Below, piece by piece: positions 1 through 7,898 of a stretch of DNA of 33,034 bases (positions are counted from its first letter, which is position 1; every line of letters starts with the position of its first letter). The notes beneath the pieces were generated by a model, which saw nothing but the letters and a program-made list of their open reading frames with translations, made no database searches and was not told where the DNA came from. The stretch lies in assembly GCA_026996605.1 (NCBI GenBank), contig JALWLE010000136.1, forward strand, positions 1-33,034, in the 5' to 3' direction. Position numbers and translations under genes: made by a program. This DNA comes from Flavobacteriales bacterium. Its GTDB lineage: Bacteria > Bacteroidota > Bacteroidia > Flavobacteriales > Flavobacteriaceae.

Positions 1-14
1 GGTTTTTTTAAATA

Positions 15-34
15 ATCCCGACGGTTGTCGGGAT
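15..34. repeat. CCCGAC hairpin, copy 1
   Basis: A perfect 8-bp stem (ATCCCGAC / GTCGGGAT) closes a GGTT tetraloop. The same stem core recurs at 13737, 13801, 22088 and 24056, always between genes, so this is a member of a dispersed palindromic family. There is no downstream T-run on the plus strand, which argues against a simple terminator. Confidence 0.75.
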
Positions 35-64
35 GACATTATTATAATAAAACTATTAAACAAA

Positions 65-175
65 GTCTTTAACCCCGAAGACTGTCGAGGGTATTATTTT
101 TTGAGATATTATATTTATTACCCACCTAGATCGATATAGGGCCAAATAAAAAGTATTTTTTTAAAATAAACTTAT
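65..175. repeat. Degenerate intergenic repeat, copy A
   Basis: This stretch has an imperfect ACCC-CGA / TCGAGGGT hairpin at 72-92, then an AT-rich segment containing CCTAGATCGATATAGG and a T-run. The same order is found at 5257-5408: hairpin with TCGA-GGG, ATTATT, TATTATAT, ACCTA-ATCGATATA, CCAAAT, T-run. The two are clearly related but diverged. Nothing in it looks coding. The rest of 1-414 shows only the terminator at 360-386. A short reverse ORF at 182-373 is not convincing. Confidence 0.6.
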
Positions 176-359
176 CAAGTTTTACGAATTTTGAATACAG
201 GAGATGTTTGGGTACAGTAATTCATCCAAAACTACTATTAGCCAAAACTTATCGTTTGATGAGAATTTATCTTTTAAAAAGCATCGAAATATAATAAAAA
301 ACAGAAAACAGATAGTATGCTGATGCTTAACTAAAAAGAGACGCCTTAAGCTAAATTTA

Positions 360-386
360 TAAAAAAGCCCCACAAAACGCAGGGCT
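360..386 (-). terminator. Rho-independent terminator of the ECF operon
   Basis: Read on the minus strand, AGCCCTGC pairs with GTGGGGCT (8 bp with two wobble pairs) around a GTTTT loop and is followed by TTTTTTAT. It lies about 30 bp after the stop of the last operon gene at 415. Confidence 0.75.
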
Positions 387-414
387 AAGAAATATTTTGA
401 TTAAATAGTGGAAA

Positions 415-984
415 TTAATTATTTGATTGTATGGCTCGCCTTTGGTCGTGTTTTTGTTTATTTTTGACACCTTTGTTTTTGTTTTGCATAATTTTTCTCT
501 TTCTATTCATTTGTTTTTGTTTTTTAAACCGTTTCATCAATTGCCTGTTAAATCGGCGATCTAATTCAAAATATTTTATAACTTTTTCTGATGGCAAAAT
601 GTTAATTAGTTGTTTATTAAAATCAGCATTTAATTCATACAAACGTTTGTCCAACTCTAACTTACGTTGAATTATTTTTTGTTTTTCTTTTTCATTGAGT
701 TCAGAAAGGTTTCCGGCTTTAACTTTATCAATTATATCGGTTTTGTAAGCTTTTTTTATTTCTACTCTTTTTTTAGAATACTGTTTGTAAGCTTCTTCAA
801 ATTTTTTACTCTCATCTTTTGTTAAAATAAGATTTTTCTTAAAGAACTCTAGTTTCTTTTTAAAGATCTTTTCTTGTTTTTCCTTACTAAATCCTTTCTT
901 CATTTTAAAGTCCGGGGATTGTGCAATTGCGGTTGTTGACAGCATAAAGATTGCTATCAAGCTCATAAAAACTGTTTTTTTCAT
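415..984 (-). CDS. Spy/CpxP-like periplasmic protein of an ECF sigma operon
   Basis: The protein has 189 residues. Residues 1-21 form a signal peptide ending in AIA, so it is exported. The mature part is almost all charged helix, with a segment around residues 50-80 (LILTKDESKKFEEAYKQYSK) that resembles the LT-rich motif of Spy/CpxP-like proteins. Residues 145-189 are extremely rich in Lys, Arg, Gln and Asn. In flavobacteria such proteins are commonly annotated 'sensor of ECF-type sigma factor' because they end operons like this one. Here it is the third gene after an ECF sigma factor (1370-1894) and a single-TM protein (1004-1345), with a 19-bp gap. By inference it senses envelope or misfolding stress or acts as a chaperone. 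No ligand can be named. Confidence 0.8.
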   Translation of the reverse strand: MKKTVFMSLIAIFMLSTTAIAQSPDFKMKKGFSKEKQEKIFKKKLEFFKKNLILTKDESKKFEEAYKQYSKKRVEIKKAYKTDIIDKVKAGNLSELNEKEKQKIIQRKLELDKRLYELNADFNKQLINILPSEKVIKYFELDRRFNRQLMKRFKKQKQMNRKRKIMQNKNKGVKNKQKHDQRRAIQSNN

Positions 985-1003
985 ATTTTATCGTTTTTTA
1001 TTA

Positions 1004-1345
1004 TTATTGTAAATCTTGGTCAAATAAATCTTCATCTGCTAAATAATCGATAATTTCTTCATCGGACAAATCACTGAATAGGTCATCGTTTTGCGTTACT
1101 TTATTCGTCGATAACATCTTGTTTACTGTTTTGCTATGAGAAAGGTTAAAAATTTTATAACCAAAACCGATTAATAAAATCAACATAGCTGCTATCAACC
1201 ATAATTTTTTATCGATTAATAACAAATGTTTTTTTATCGGTTGTTTTTTGACAGACAAATTTTCAAAATAATCAACCGGCACTTTATAATGCTTTTTCAA
1301 AGCAGACAATTCTTTTTCTATCTTATCATATTGTTTCATATACAT
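1004..1345 (-). CDS. Small single-TM protein, candidate anti-sigma factor
   Basis: This 113-residue protein has a charged N-terminal cytoplasmic part (1-47), one clear membrane segment at about 48-66 (LWLIAAMLILLIGFGYKIF) and an acidic C-terminal tail with DLSDEEIIDYLADED. The start may be Met1 or Met3. It sits between an ECF sigma gene, 24 bp upstream, and a periplasmic Spy-like gene, 19 bp downstream. This topology and position fit an anti-sigma factor linking a periplasmic signal to a cytoplasmic sigma factor. I see no zinc-binding HxxxCxxC anti-sigma motif, so the role is inferred from context. Confidence 0.7.
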   Translation of the reverse strand: MYMKQYDKIEKELSALKKHYKVPVDYFENLSVKKQPIKKHLLLIDKKLWLIAAMLILLIGFGYKIFNLSHSKTVNKMLSTNKVTQNDDLFSDLSDEEIIDYLADEDLFDQDLQ

Positions 1346-1369
1346 ATGACTGTATTTATTTAAAAAGGT

Positions 1370-1894
1370 TTAATTTTCAATTAAATGCTTTTTTATTTTT
1401 TTAACAGCCAGATGATAACTTGCTTTTAATCCTCCGATTGAAGTCCCTGTTATTTCGGCTATTTCGCTAAACTTCATATTATTAAAATATTTTAATCGGA
1501 AAATTTCTTGTTGTTTTGGAGGCAAAGATAATAATGCTTTCTCTAATTTTAATGCGATATCATCACCATCATAAAAAGGGTCATGTGTTAATAAATTCAA
1601 CAAATAACTATCACTGTCTTCAATGGGTTTTTGTTTTTTTTTACGCAAAAAACTTAATGATTCATTAACTGCAATTCGGTACAACCATGAAAAAAGTGTA
1701 CTATCGTAACGAAATTTCGATATATTCTTATAAATTTTGATAAATGTGTTTTGCAAAACATCATCAGCATTTTCATGTGTTTTTACTATTGGACGAATGA
1801 CCCAGTATAAATCTTTTGTATAGTGTTTGACAATCCAATTCAATTGCTCATCTATCGATAAAGATTTGAAATGTTTAAGGTTTGGCTGTTTCAT
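1370..1894 (-). CDS. ECF-type RNA polymerase sigma factor (sigma-70 family)
   Basis: The 174-residue length is typical for the family. Region 2 spans roughly residues 20-87, with the DVLQNTFIKIYKNISKF helix and FSWLYRIAVNESLSFLRKKK, which correspond to the core-binding and -10 recognition helices. Region 4 spans about 115-170, with LPPKQQEIFRLKYFNNMKF and a helix-turn-helix (FSEIAEITGTSIGGLKASYHLAVKK). It directs RNA polymerase to a small regulon. The next two genes encode a membrane protein and a periplasmic protein, the usual anti-sigma and sensor positions. The target promoters cannot be read here. Many ECF factors activate their own operon, but I found no convincing repeated motif upstream. 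Confidence 0.95.
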   Translation of the reverse strand: MKQPNLKHFKSLSIDEQLNWIVKHYTKDLYWVIRPIVKTHENADDVLQNTFIKIYKNISKFRYDSTLFSWLYRIAVNESLSFLRKKKQKPIEDSDSYLLNLLTHDPFYDGDDIALKLEKALLSLPPKQQEIFRLKYFNNMKFSEIAEITGTSIGGLKASYHLAVKKIKKHLIEN

Positions 1895-1972
1895 CCGAAG
1901 TTGTCTGTTTACTTAATATCTGACTCCAAAACTTGTAGAAAGTTTAATATAAAAACAATGTTTTTCTCAAAA

Positions 1973-2011
1973 AAAAAGTTTAATAAGTACAAATAGCTTA
2001 TTAAACTTTTT
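1973..2011 (-). terminator. Strong terminator after the START-like gene
   Basis: A perfect 15-bp stem, AAAAAGTTTAATAAG with CTTATTAAACTTTTT, encloses a 9-nt loop. On the minus strand it is followed by a run of T. It separates the 2034-2426 gene from the ECF operon that follows on the same strand. Confidence 0.85.
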
Positions 2012-2033
2012 AATATTAACATCAAAAATATTA

Positions 2034-2426
2034 TTAAACTGCTCCGATTATATGCTTCAAATCACCTATTTGATTTTCCCATAACAATCGGGTTTCTTCC
2101 ACTTCATCTTCATCACAAAAATCAGTTACTAAAAGCGATACGTCTTTGGTTAATTCATCTACCATTATTTTGAATTCAATGTATGTTCCGGTTTCCTTAT
2201 CATCATCATCCAGCCATTTATATTTAACCTTTTCATTGTCTTTTTTAGTGGCAATTTTTGCTTTTTCTTCAACACCATCCCATATAAATGTGTAAAATTT
2301 ACCACGCGAATTAACATCATCGGCAAACCAGCCACTTAATCCGGAAGGTGTTGTCAGGTACTGATAAATCATACCAGGGGATGCATGAATGGGAAACTCC
2401 ATATCAATTTTAACTTTTTTACTCAT
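2034..2426 (-). CDS. START-like (AHSA1/SRPBCC fold) domain protein
   Basis: The protein has 130 residues and a single domain. The opening EFPIHASPGMIYQYLTTPSGLSGWFADDV matches the START-like/AHSA1 superfamily pattern, and the end (LLWENQIGDLKHIIGAV) fits the long C-terminal helix that closes the hydrophobic pocket. It is soluble and has no signal peptide. This is a conserved single-copy protein in Bacteroidota with no settled function. It is divergent from prfB with about 88 bp between the starts. The middle is rich in Asp, Glu and Lys (LDDDDKE and CDEDEVEE). Lipid or hydrophobic ligand binding is only inferred from the fold. Confidence 0.85.
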   Translation of the reverse strand: MSKKVKIDMEFPIHASPGMIYQYLTTPSGLSGWFADDVNSRGKFYTFIWDGVEEKAKIATKKDNEKVKYKWLDDDDKETGTYIEFKIMVDELTKDVSLLVTDFCDEDEVEETRLLWENQIGDLKHIIGAV

Positions 2427-2489
2427 AAATTTTATATTTTGAGGCGCACAAATTATAAATAAAAATTTAATAATAAAAATTTATTGTCT

Positions 2490-2497
2490 TATTTTTG
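2490..2497 (+). promoter_or_regulatory. Candidate Bacteroidota -7 element of prfB
   Basis: TATTTTTG matches the Bacteroidota -7 consensus TANNTTTG exactly and lies 17 bp before the prfB ATG, implying a very short leader. I see no good TTTG -33 element at the expected spacing. It directly abuts an inverted TACTTTTG (2499-2506, minus strand), which could serve the divergent START-like gene. Confidence 0.5.
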
Positions 2498-2514
2498 TCA
2501 AAAGTAAAAAAATT

Positions 2515-3622
2515 ATGATCACACAGGAACAACTCAAAGATTTGGAAAAACGTCTAACCGCCTTAAATCACTATCTTTGACATAGATAAGAAACGTATAG
2601 AAATAGAAAATGAAGAAGAAAAAACCGGTAATCCTGATTTTTGGAATGATACAAAAGAGGCTCAAAAAGTGATGAAATCCATTCAATCTAAAAAAAAATG
2701 GATATCTGATTATGAAAAAGCTAAAGAATTTTTAGATGAATTGCAGGTTTTATATGAATTTTATAAAGAAAAAGATGCGACCGAAGAAGATGTCGATACT
2801 CAATTTGAGCAAACAAAAAATTTGATAGAGGATATTGAGTTTAGAAATATGCTGTCAGGTGAAGCTGATCAATTAAATGCAGTATTGCAAATAACAGCCG
2901 GAGCAGGAGGAACGGAAAGCAACGATTGGGCTGAAATGCTCTTACGAATGTATTTGATGTGGGCACAAAAAAACGGTTACAAAACCAAAGAACTCAACTA
3001 CCAAGCCGGTGATGTAGCCGGAGTTAAAACCGTTACTATCGAAATAGACGGAGATTATGCTTACGGTTATCTCAAAGGCGAAAATGGTGTCCATCGTTTG
3101 GTACGTATTTCTCCTTTTGACAGCAATGCCAAGCGGCATACATCTTTTGCATCGGTTTATGTCTATCCGCTTGTTGATGATACCATTGAAATAAACATTA
3201 ATCCTTCAGACATTAAATGGGAAACTATGCGTGCAAGTGGTGCCGGAGGACAAGCTGTTAACAAACTTGAAACGGCTGTACGCCTACGACATGAACCTTC
3301 GGGTATCATTATTGAAAACTCAGAAACCCGATCGCAGCTTGAAAATAAAGAGAAAGCTATGAAATTACTCAAATCACGCTTATACGAAATAGAAATGCAA
3401 AAAAGAATGGAAGAGCGTGATAAAATTGAAGCTAATAAAAAGAAAATAGAATGGGGGTCACAAATTCGTAATTATGTAATGCATCCATATAAATTAGTTA
3501 AAGATGTGAGAACCGGACATGAAACTTCACAAGTTGACAATGTTATGAACGGTGAAATCGATGATTTCTTAAAATCCTATTTGATGATGACAGGACAAAA
3601 AACGAAAGATGAAAATGATTAA
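2515..3622 (+). CDS. prfB: Peptide chain release factor 2, read through a programmed +1 frameshift
   Basis: The coding sequence is join(2515..2577, 2579..3622), giving 368 residues against about 365 in E. coli RF2. The first 21 codons end in TAT CTT followed by an in-frame TGA at 2578-2580. Skipping one base resumes at GAC (2579) with DIDKKRIEIENEEEKTGNPDFW, a typical RF2 N-terminus. The anticodon-mimic tripeptide SPF is at residues 199-201 (RISPFDSNAKRHTSF), and the catalytic GGQ loop is at 244-246 (ASGAGGQAVNK). RF2 ends translation at UGA and UAA, so the internal UGA makes its synthesis depend on its own scarcity. The Ala after GGQ replaces the more common Asn. A shorter unshifted start at 2669 would drop conserved N-terminal sequence and is not preferred. 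Confidence 0.96.
2575..2581 (+). promoter_or_regulatory. prfB: prfB programmed frameshift site CTT TGA C
   Basis: The CTT-TGA-C slippery heptamer is identical to the classical RF2 autoregulatory site, preceded by a conserved TAT (Tyr) codon. The peptidyl-tRNA slips from CUU to UUU when RF2 is limiting. In E. coli a Shine-Dalgarno-like AGGGGG three bases upstream stimulates the shift. Here the upstream bases are AAATCACTAT, with no purine-rich element. Confidence 0.93.
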
Positions 3623-3730
3623 TGAATAACAAAAAATTATATTAAAAATAGTTTTGTTCAGCATATTCATTTTGTAAAATTATACAATATATTGATATTT
3701 AACATTATAAACATTTAACTTTTAATTATT

Positions 3731-5107
3731 ATGAATTTTCCATATGCAGAGCCTTTTAAAATAAAAAGTATTGAAAACATTAAGCGATCGACGATAGAAC
3801 AACGTAAACAATGGATACAAGAAGCCCACTACAACTTATTTAACCTTAAAAGTAATCAGGTCTTTATTGATTTATTGACAGACAGTGGCACCGGTTCTAT
3901 GAGTGATAACCAGTGGGCGGAAATCATGAAAGGTGATGAAGCTTATGCCGGATCACGTTCATTTGAATTGCTTAAAGCCAATGTACAACGCATCACCGGA
4001 TACCAATATTTGATTCCTACTCATCAAGGGCGCGCTGCTGAAAACGTATTATTTTCGGCTCTGATCAATAAAGGAGATATCATTCCGGGAAACTCTCATT
4101 TTGATACGACCAAAGGACATATTGAGTTTCGCAAAGCCAAAGCTATTGATTGTACAATTGATGATGCATCAGACACATCAAAATTTCATCCATTTAAAGG
4201 TAATATTGATCTGAACAAACTTGAAAAAGTTTTTAAAACTTATCCTAAAGAAAAAATACCTATGGTCATAATGACTATAACCTGCAATACTGCAGGGGGA
4301 CAACCCGTTTCAATGAAAAATATCAGAGAAACCGCCGAACTTTGTCGCCGATATGATATTCCTTTATATTTTGATGCAGCTCGGTTTGCCGAAAATGCTT
4401 ATTTTATCAAAAAACGTGAAGATGCCTATAAACATAAAAGCATTAAAGAGATTGTACGTGAAATGTTCAGTTACGGTGACGGTATGACCATGAGTGCCAA
4501 AAAAGACGGTTTGGTTAATATGGGAGGTTTTATTGCAACTAATAATGAGGATGTGTACAACAAAGCCACTGTTTTTGCTATTCTTTTTGAAGGATTTATC
4601 ACTTACGGTGGAATGAGTGGTCGTGATATGGGTGCATTGGCTATTGGGTTGGATGAAGCTACTGAATTTGATTATTTGGAAAGTCGCGTCGAACAAGTAC
4701 AATATCTCGGACGTAAATTAATGGCTGCCAATGTGCCGGTGCAGCAACCTATAGGCGGACATGCTATTTATTTAGACGCCAACAAATTTGTCCCAACCAT
4801 ACCACGAAACCAATACCGTGCTCAAGCGCTGGCAATAGAACTATATATAATAGGCGGCATCAGGGGAGTTGAAATCGGGACTATTCTTGCAGATAGAGAC
4901 CCCGAAACCGGAGAAAATCGTTATCCTGATTTAGAATTGGTTCGATTAGCTATCCCACGTCGAACCTATACCAATAACCATATGGATTATACGGCTGCAG
5001 TTATTGAGCATGTTTACCATACAAGAAACGAAGCACGAACGGGCTATGAAATTATTTATGAAGCGCCGGTGCTTAGACATTTTACAGTAAAATTGCGAAA
5101 AATATAA
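3731..5107 (+). CDS. tnaA: Tryptophanase (tryptophan indole-lyase)
   Basis: This PLP enzyme splits L-tryptophan into indole, pyruvate and ammonia. The 458-residue protein aligns over its full length with the tryptophanase/tyrosine phenol-lyase family, including TDSGTGSMSDNQWAEIM, PTHQGRAAEN, NTAGGQPVS, the PLP-lysine motif MSAKKD (Lys258 by family alignment) and FEGFITYGG. Three residues distinguish the two activities. Tyrosine phenol-lyase has Thr, Arg and Phe, while tryptophanase has Asp, Val and His. This protein has Asp125 (HFDTTKGH), Val380 (GIRGVEIG) and His450 (VLRHFTVKL), so all three favour tryptophanase. No tnaC-like leader or tryptophan permease is adjacent. The 108-bp gap after prfB suggests its own transcript. 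Confidence 0.92.
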   Translation: MNFPYAEPFKIKSIENIKRSTIEQRKQWIQEAHYNLFNLKSNQVFIDLLTDSGTGSMSDNQWAEIMKGDEAYAGSRSFELLKANVQRITGYQYLIPTHQGRAAENVLFSALINKGDIIPGNSHFDTTKGHIEFRKAKAIDCTIDDASDTSKFHPFKGNIDLNKLEKVFKTYPKEKIPMVIMTITCNTAGGQPVSMKNIRETAELCRRYDIPLYFDAARFAENAYFIKKREDAYKHKSIKEIVREMFSYGDGMTMSAKKDGLVNMGGFIATNNEDVYNKATVFAILFEGFITYGGMSGRDMGALAIGLDEATEFDYLESRVEQVQYLGRKLMAANVPVQQPIGGHAIYLDANKFVPTIPRNQYRAQALAIELYIIGGIRGVEIGTILADRDPETGENRYPDLELVRLAIPRRTYTNNHMDYTAAVIEHVYHTRNEARTGYEIIYEAPVLRHFTVKLRKI

Positions 5108-5221
5108 AATATACACTCGATTAATAAAAATTATTCGATATAATTGAAAGGTAGTATGGAACACAATAAAAATGGGTCCATGTTGTTTTGTGTAGAAAAA
5201 AATAGATTAGGCTTAAAAATC

Positions 5222-5242
5222 ATATAATCATGGCGATTATAT
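5222..5242 (+). terminator. AT-rich hairpin after tryptophanase
   Basis: ATATAATC pairs perfectly with GATTATAT around a 5-nt ATGGC loop, followed by TTTTATAT. It lies 115 bp after the tnaA stop. It could end the transcript, but the stem is weak in GC and may be part of the repeat that follows. Confidence 0.4.
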
Positions 5243-5256
5243 TTTTATATAATTTC

Positions 5257-5408
5257 ACCCTACAGGGTTTAACGTCATAAATTTTCTATAAATATATCAC
5301 CCCTTCGGAGTTTATTAAATAAGCTCGAAGGGGTGACATTATTCTTTGATGTATTATATATACCTAACCTAAATCGATATAAATCCCAAATTATTTTTTT
5401 TAAATATA
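5257..5408. repeat. Intergenic palindromic repeat, copy B
   Basis: The unit starts with a short ACCC-TACA-GGGT hairpin (5257-5268). A long hairpin follows at 5297-5336, with TCACCCCTTCG facing CGAAGGGGTGA, one bulge and an AT loop. Then comes an AT-rich tail with ACCTAAATCGATATAAATCCC and a T-run that ends just before the TonB receptor start. The tail matches copy A at 65-175. The whole 5108-5419 gap holds this element and the 5222-5242 hairpin; I see no gene in it. Confidence 0.7.
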
Positions 5409-5419
5409 AGGATAAATAG

Positions 5420-7783
5420 ATGAAATTATCAAGAAACATATTTTTACTATTACTAATTGGATTTTGGTTGCCGTTACAGGCACAAATCACACAAAATGTC
5501 AAAGGCACCGTCATTGATAAGGCATCAGAATTTCCCTTGCCGGGCGCTGAGGTACAAATTATTGCCAATGAAGAAAAATTTGGGACCACTACTGATTTTA
5601 ACGGTGAGTATATAATTTCTAACGTGCCGATTGGTAAAATCAGAATCGAAGTGCGGTATGCAGGATACAATACGCAAAGTAGAGATAATATCGAACTAGA
5701 TGCCGGTAAGGAGTTGGTTATCAACTTTTATATGACCGAGCAGGTTAACAAACTGAAAGATGTCGTCATCAAAGTTAAAAAGAAAAACGAACGCACTGCT
5801 TTTGCAGTTGCTTCTAATTACGAACTCGATGCCAAACAAATCAATATGTATGCCGGTTCGTTAAACGATGTATCACGTATGGCTATGAACTATGCCGGCG
5901 TAGCTTCTAATAATGATAGTCAAAATAGCATTGTGGTTCGGGGAAATAATCCCAATTCGCTGTTATGGATGATGGAAGGCAGCGCAATTCCCAATCCTAA
6001 TCATTATTCAGCAGCCGGTTCGTCCGGCGGACCGGTAAGTATGATTAACACAAATACGCTGGGAAGATCCGATTTCTTGTCAGGTGCTTTTCCTGCCAAT
6101 TTCGGTAATACAACATCAGCCGCTTTTGATCTGCAATTCAGAACCGGTAACAAAGATAAATATGAGTATGTCGGACAAATCGGGTTTGCCGGTGCTGAAT
6201 TAGGTGCCGAAGGTCCTATTAGTCGTAAAAACAAATCATCGTTTTTGGTTAATTACCGCTATTCCACCTTAGAATTGTTTGACAAAATGGGTTTGGACTT
6301 AGGTACTGGTACAGCAGTCCCCAAATATCAAGACGGATCGTTTTTGGTCAACATACCGACTCATAAAGCCGGAAAATTTAGAGTTTGGGGGATCGCGGGA
6401 CAAAGCAAAATTCATTTTCAAACATCTGAAGAAGGCGGCGACAATTTATATTTAGATTACGAAAATTCGGATTTGCGCACTTATAATTTTACGATTATTT
6501 CAGGAGTAAATCACAAATATTTTTTCAATAAAAAGACAAGTGTTTTTACGACAATTTCATTTAGTAGGCTTGACCAACGCGTTACATTTGACACCTTAAA
6601 CATTCAAACCAATCGGTATGATAATTTATATCACGACAAGATCATTACAGATTATACAGGTATAAAATCAGAGTTTAAATATAAGAAAAGTGCCAAAAAT
6701 TTATTCGCTGTAGGTAGTGAGGTGAATTTTATCAATCTGGATATGCTGATGGTAACCAAAACTCAAAGTATAGATTACGAAAACACGGTTAATAACGATG
6801 CCGTACTTTGGGGTAGTTATGCCAACTGGAAACACCGTTTTTCTGACAAATTCAGTATCAACACCGGTTTACGATTACAATATTTTAATGTTAACAAACA
6901 AGCGATTTTGGAGCCGCGTTTCGGCTTAAAATATAAACTGACCGGTAAAACGGAACTAACATTTGCATACGGACTACATAGTAATATTCACTCATTACTA
7001 GCATATTACTCCAAACATGAAATCGATACTAATGACTTTGAATATGCCAATCTCGATTTAAAAGCCACACGTTCGCATCATTTTATTACCGGAGTTCAAA
7101 CACAAATAGCTGACAAATTAAAATTAAAAACAGAAGTTTATTACCAACACTTGTTTGATGTACCTGTCTATCATACAGATGATTCTACTTATTCAATCAT
7201 CAATTCCGGTTATACCGACCCGGGTGGCGCACAATTGTTTTTCGAACGACTCTACAATGACGGTAAAGGCAAAAACTACGGTGTTGATGTAACTTTAGAA
7301 AAAACTTTGGATAAAGGTTTTTATTTTTTATTCACCGGTAGCATATATCAATCACTATATAAAGCTTACGACGGAAAATGGCGCAGTACCGCTTGGAACG
7401 GTGATTTTATGAGTAGTTTATTAACAGGAAAAGAGTTTCGCTTTTCATCAAAAAGCGCATTGCATTTTGATATTAATCTGAATTATTCCGGAGGACGACG
7501 CTTTACCCCTATCGACAAACAGGCATCTATATTAGCCGGTGAAGCTGTTTATGACCAATCGCAAACATTTGCAAAAAAATTGCCGGATTATTTTAGAACG
7601 GATTTAAAAATATCATACAAACTCAGTGGCAAGCATATTACACAAGAGTGGCAATTGGATTTACGCAATTTATTTAATAGGAAAAATACCTTTTCGCAAC
7701 GTTATAACAAGTTTAAAAACGAAATAGAATACACTTACCAAACCGGATTTTTACCGGTGATGCAGTACCGGATTTTATTTTAA
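5420..7783 (+). CDS. TonB-dependent outer-membrane receptor with CarboxypepD_reg-like domain
   Basis: The protein has 787 residues. Residues 1-21 are a signal peptide ending LPLQA. Residues about 26-110 form a carboxypeptidase-regulatory-like beta domain (VKGTVIDKASEFPLPGAEV, then TTDFNGEYIISNVPIGKIRI). The plug follows to about 230 (NSIVVRGNNPNSLLWMMEG), then a beta barrel rich in alternating aromatic segments, ending in Phe (MQYRILF) as outer-membrane barrels do. Such receptors import bulky substrates using TonB energy. No SusD partner lies beside it, so a glycan role is not indicated. The substrate is unknown. The promoter probably lies in or next to the repeat that ends 12 bp upstream. 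Confidence 0.9.
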   Translation: MKLSRNIFLLLLIGFWLPLQAQITQNVKGTVIDKASEFPLPGAEVQIIANEEKFGTTTDFNGEYIISNVPIGKIRIEVRYAGYNTQSRDNIELDAGKELVINFYMTEQVNKLKDVVIKVKKKNERTAFAVASNYELDAKQINMYAGSLNDVSRMAMNYAGVASNNDSQNSIVVRGNNPNSLLWMMEGSAIPNPNHYSAAGSSGGPVSMINTNTLGRSDFLSGAFPANFGNTTSAAFDLQFRTGNKDKYEYVGQIGFAGAELGAEGPISRKNKSSFLVNYRYSTLELFDKMGLDLGTGTAVPKYQDGSFLVNIPTHKAGKFRVWGIAGQSKIHFQTSEEGGDNLYLDYENSDLRTYNFTIISGVNHKYFFNKKTSVFTTISFSRLDQRVTFDTLNIQTNRYDNLYHDKIITDYTGIKSEFKYKKSAKNLFAVGSEVNFINLDMLMVTKTQSIDYENTVNNDAVLWGSYANWKHRFSDKFSINTGLRLQYFNVNKQAILEPRFGLKYKLTGKTELTFAYGLHSNIHSLLAYYSKHEIDTNDFEYANLDLKATRSHHFITGVQTQIADKLKLKTEVYYQHLFDVPVYHTDDSTYSIINSGYTDPGGAQLFFERLYNDGKGKNYGVDVTLEKTLDKGFYFLFTGSIYQSLYKAYDGKWRSTAWNGDFMSSLLTGKEFRFSSKSALHFDINLNYSGGRRFTPIDKQASILAGEAVYDQSQTFAKKLPDYFRTDLKISYKLSGKHITQEWQLDLRNLFNRKNTFSQRYNKFKNEIEYTYQTGFLPVMQYRILF

Positions 7784-7857
7784 TTTTTTTGACTTCATAG
7801 ATAGATAGTTGGTTGAAAACTTTGTCATTTAATTATGAAAATAAATAAAACATTAAA

Positions 7858-7886
7858 AAAAGCCGATGATAAAAACACCGGCTTTT
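7858..7886. terminator. Bidirectional terminator between convergent genes
   Basis: AAAAGCCG pairs with CGGCTTTT around a 13-nt loop. On the minus strand it is followed by seven T. On the plus strand the T-run is only the stem end. It sits between the TonB receptor and the oxidoreductase, whose stop is 13 bp away. Confidence 0.75.
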
Positions 7887-7898
7887 CAGGCATGTTAA

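Noticed and set aside
182-373. 63-residue reverse ORF beside the ECF operon
   Set aside because: It overlaps the operon terminator, has no recognisable domain and only hydrophobic low-complexity residues.
431-670. Plus-strand ORF inside the Spy-like gene
   Set aside because: It is the antisense of the Lys/Arg-rich coding region, hence Phe/Leu-rich, and has no start context.
3163-3372. Reverse ORF inside prfB
   Set aside because: It lies opposite the conserved GGQ region of RF2 and has no support of its own.
5275-5724. 149-residue reverse ORF over the TonB receptor start
   Set aside because: It is antisense to the receptor's signal peptide and beta domain, and its other end is the palindromic repeat. 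The composition is typical of a shadow frame.
5420-7783. Polysaccharide utilisation locus
   Set aside because: There is no SusD-like lipoprotein, glycoside hydrolase or sensor regulator next to the receptor.
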